Part shown: one piece after another, positions 43,623-45,580 of the stretch
Position numbering within the stretch: position 1 is the first letter of the stretch
Layout: each line of letters begins with the position of its first letter
NCBI RefSeq assembly: GCF_000190375.1
Contig: NZ_AEWG01000068.1
Coordinates: 1 to 45,580, forward strand
Reading direction: 5' to 3'
Length of the DNA: 45,580 bases
From: Rubrivivax benzoatilyticus JA2 = ATCC BAA-35
Lineage (GTDB): Bacteria > Pseudomonadota > Gammaproteobacteria > Burkholderiales > Burkholderiaceae_C
The notes under the pieces: generated by a model
Database searches by the model: none
Told to the model about the DNA's origin: nothing
Seen by the model: only the letters and a program-made list of their open reading frames with translations
Made by a program: the position numbers and the translations under genes

Positions 43623-45580
43623 CCGAGATCAAGGACCTCGAGCTCGAACTCGGGCGTTTCCGTGCCCGGCTGATCGCCGCCGCGGCCTTTGTTCTCGTCG
43701 CTTTCGGCCTGCTCGCCGCGCGCCTGGTGTACCTGCAGGTGGTGCGCCACGACGAGCTGGCGACGCAGGCCGAGAACAACCGCATCGCCGTCGTGCCGAC
43801 CGTGCCCAACCGCGGCCTGATCGTCGACCGCAACGGCGTCGTGCTGGCCACCAACTACTCGGCCTACACGCTGGAGATCACGCCGTCGCGCATCGGCGAC
43901 GTCGAGCTCGACGAGCTGATCGACCGCATCGCCGAGCACGTCGAGATCCAGCCCCGCGACCGCCGCCGCTTCAAGCGCCAGCTCGAGGAGAGCAAGGGCT
44001 TCGAGTCGCTGCCGATCCGCACCAAGCTCAGCGACGAGGAGGTGGCGCGGTTCCTGGCCCAGCGCTTCCGCTTCCCGGGCGTGGACGTCAAGGCGCGGCT
44101 GTTCCGCCAGTACCCGCTGGGCGAGGTCGGCGGCCACCTGCTGGGCTACATCGGCCGCATCAACCAGGCCGAGAAGAAGGCGATGTCCGACTGGCCCGAG
44201 GAGCAGCAGGACAACTACCGCGGCACCGAGTACATCGGCAAGCTCGGCCTGGAGCAGAGCTACGAGCGCGAGCTGCACGGCACCACCGGCTTCGAGGAGG
44301 TGGAGACCAGCGCCAACGGCCGCGCCGTGCGCCGCCTGGCCAGCCACCCGCCGACGCCGGGCAACAAGCTCGTGCTGTCCATCGACATCAAGCTGCAGGC
44401 GCTGGTCGAGCAGCTGTTCGGCGAGCGCCGCGGCGCACTCGTCGCGATCGACCCGCGCAACGGCGAGATCCTGGCCTTCGTCAGCAAGCCGAGCTTCGAC
44501 CCCAACCTGTTCGTCGACGGCATCGACGTCGAGAGCTGGCGCGAGCTCAACGAGAGCATCGACCGGCCGCTGCTCAACCGCGCGCTGCGCGGCACCTACC
44601 CGCCGGGCTCGACCTACAAGCCGTTCATGGCGATGGCCGCGCTGCAGTCGGGCAAACGCAGCGCCTCGACGGTCATCCAGGACAACGCCAGCTGGACCTT
44701 CGGCAACCACACCTTCCGCAGCCACGGCGACATCGCGCTCGGGCCGGTGGACATGCACCGCGCGATCGTCAAGTCCAGCAACGTCTACTTCTATTCGCTG
44801 GCCAACGAGATGGGCGTGGACCTGATCCACGACCTGATGGCGCCGTTCGGCTTCGGCCAGCGCACCGGCATCGACCTCGAGGGCGAGGTCACCGGCGTGC
44901 TGCCGTCCACCGACTGGAAGCGCCGCGCCTACAAGCGCGCCGACCAGCAGCGCTGGTACGCCGGCGAGACGATCTCGCTGGGCATCGGCCAGGGCTACAA
45001 CCACTTCACGATGCTGCAGATCGCCAACGCGATGGCCACGCTGGCCTCCGGCGGCCAGCGCTACACGCCGCACCTGGTGCGCGAGGTCGAGGACGTCATC
45101 ACGCGCGAACGGCGCCAGGTCGCCGCCCAGCCGCGCGAGCCGCTGGCGCTCAAGCCCGAGAACGTCGCCGTGGTGATGCGCGCGCTGCAGGGCGTGGTGC
45201 TGGAGGGCACCGGCGCCGGCGCCTTCGCCGGGGCGCCGTACACCAGCGGCGGCAAGACCGGCACGGCGCAGGCGGTGACGATCCGCTCCAACGAGAAGTA
45301 CAACGCCGCCAAGCTCGAGGAGCACAAGCGCGACCACGCGCTGTACACCGCGGTGGCGCCGATGGAGGCGCCGCGTGTGGTGCTGGCGGTGATCGTCGAG
45401 AACGCCGGCTTCGGTGCCGCGTCGGCGGCGCCGATCGCGCGGCGCGTCATCGACTACCTGCTGCTCGGCCAGTACCCGAGCGAGGAGGACCTGGCCGCGG
45501 TGCGCAGCGGCCGCTCCGGCGCGCCGCTCGGCACGCCGCGGCGCGCCGAGGACGTGCCGCTGCCCGGCCAGGGCCCGATC
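43619..45580 (+). CDS. mrdA: Penicillin-binding protein 2 (cut by window end)
   Basis: The elongation-specific peptidoglycan transpeptidase. 654 codons are present without a stop. It has one membrane anchor (about 20-40), the dimerisation/pedestal domain (about 55-235) with VPNRGLIVDRNGVVLATN and the transpeptidase domain with S331-T-Y-K334 (nucleophile and general base), S386-S-N388 and K546-T-G-T. The start is GTG (VTEIKDLELEL), overlapping the mreD stop codon. The last residues are a proline/glycine-rich tail, so the end is probably near. rodA normally follows, outside the window. Confidence 0.96.
   Translation, partial: MTEIKDLELELGRFRARLIAAAAFVLVAFGLLAARLVYLQVVRHDELATQAENNRIAVVPTVPNRGLIVDRNGVVLATNYSAYTLEITPSRIGDVELDELIDRIAEHVEIQPRDRRRFKRQLEESKGFESLPIRTKLSDEEVARFLAQRFRFPGVDVKARLFRQYPLGEVGGHLLGYIGRINQAEKKAMSDWPEEQQDNYRGTEYIGKLGLEQSYERELHGTTGFEEVETSANGRAVRRLASHPPTPGNKLVLSIDIKLQALVEQLFGERRGALVAIDPRNGEILAFVSKPSFDPNLFVDGIDVESWRELNESIDRPLLNRALRGTYPPGSTYKPFMAMAALQSGKRSASTVIQDNASWTFGNHTFRSHGDIALGPVDMHRAIVKSSNVYFYSLANEMGVDLIHDLMAPFGFGQRTGIDLEGEVTGVLPSTDWKRRAYKRADQQRWYAGETISLGIGQGYNHFTMLQIANAMATLASGGQRYTPHLVREVEDVITRERRQVAAQPREPLALKPENVAVVMRALQGVVLEGTGAGAFAGAPYTSGGKTGTAQAVTIRSNEKYNAAKLEEHKRDHALYTAVAPMEAPRVVLAVIVENAGFGAASAAPIARRVIDYLLLGQYPSEEDLAAVRSGRSGAPLGTPRRAEDVPLPGQGPI

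Overview
The window is a GC-rich (about 70% by eye), densely packed chromosomal segment from a betaproteobacterium, most likely of order Burkholderiales near the Rubrivivax/Leptothrix/Roseateles group. The main evidence is gene order: dnaA faces away from rpmH-rnpA-yidD-yidC-mnmE at one end, and gatCAB faces away from mreBCD-mrdA at the other. The lineage is inferred from order and protein character; no database search was run. I see no phage, insertion sequence, CRISPR array, tRNA or rRNA.

Layout. 1-4714: amino end of dnaA (minus, cut by the window edge), a gap with a consensus DnaA box and a strong rpmH promoter, then rpmH, rnpA, yidD, yidC and mnmE, so this is very probably beside oriC. 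4822-7466 (minus): apt and a KefB-type cation/proton antiporter. 7504-10539: kdsD, kdsC, lptC (Kdo and LPS export) ending in a short-chain dehydrogenase where lptA/lptB would be expected. 10713-16857: a glycine-rich RRM protein, a MarC-family membrane protein, a GMC oxidoreductase, an HDOD protein and a long-chain acyl-CoA ligase. 16858-22232 (minus): a four-gene ABC exporter (adaptor, ATPase, two FtsX-like permeases) downstream of mnmA. 22298-22768: a small SET-domain protein. 22772-30381: an oligopeptide-type ABC importer, with ATPase and permeases on the minus strand and two tandem paralogous binding proteins on the plus strand. 30615-36891: a FeeM-like N-acyl amino acid synthase, a zinc-ribbon thioredoxin, AmpG, an M48 metalloprotease, a LuxR-type regulator, exonuclease III and pyrE. 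36892-45580: a DUF4124 protein, gatB/gatA/gatC (minus), then mreB, mreC, mreD and mrdA (PBP2, cut by the window end).

How it fits together. Most of the content is housekeeping: replication start, ribosome and RNase P, membrane insertion, tRNA modification (MnmE, MnmA) and tRNA amidation (GatCAB), LPS core synthesis and export, and the rod-shape machinery. The binding proteins and importer would take up peptides, and AmpG would recycle muropeptides released during wall growth by PBP2 and its partners.

The less ordinary signals are mostly regulatory. An inverted pair of DnaA-box-like sequences lies inside the rnpA reading frame next to the probable origin. An intrinsic terminator sits in the leader of the peptide importer operon. 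A minimal reading frame overlaps the start of the GMC gene. xth and pyrE start head to head, three bases apart. A shared -10 element separates gatC from mreB. The FeeM-like gene has a leader full of repeats, and several genes have a -10-like hexamer almost touching the start codon. I did not find a clearly new multi-gene system; the rnpA palindrome, the importer leader, the FeeM-like gene and the SET protein are the best leads.
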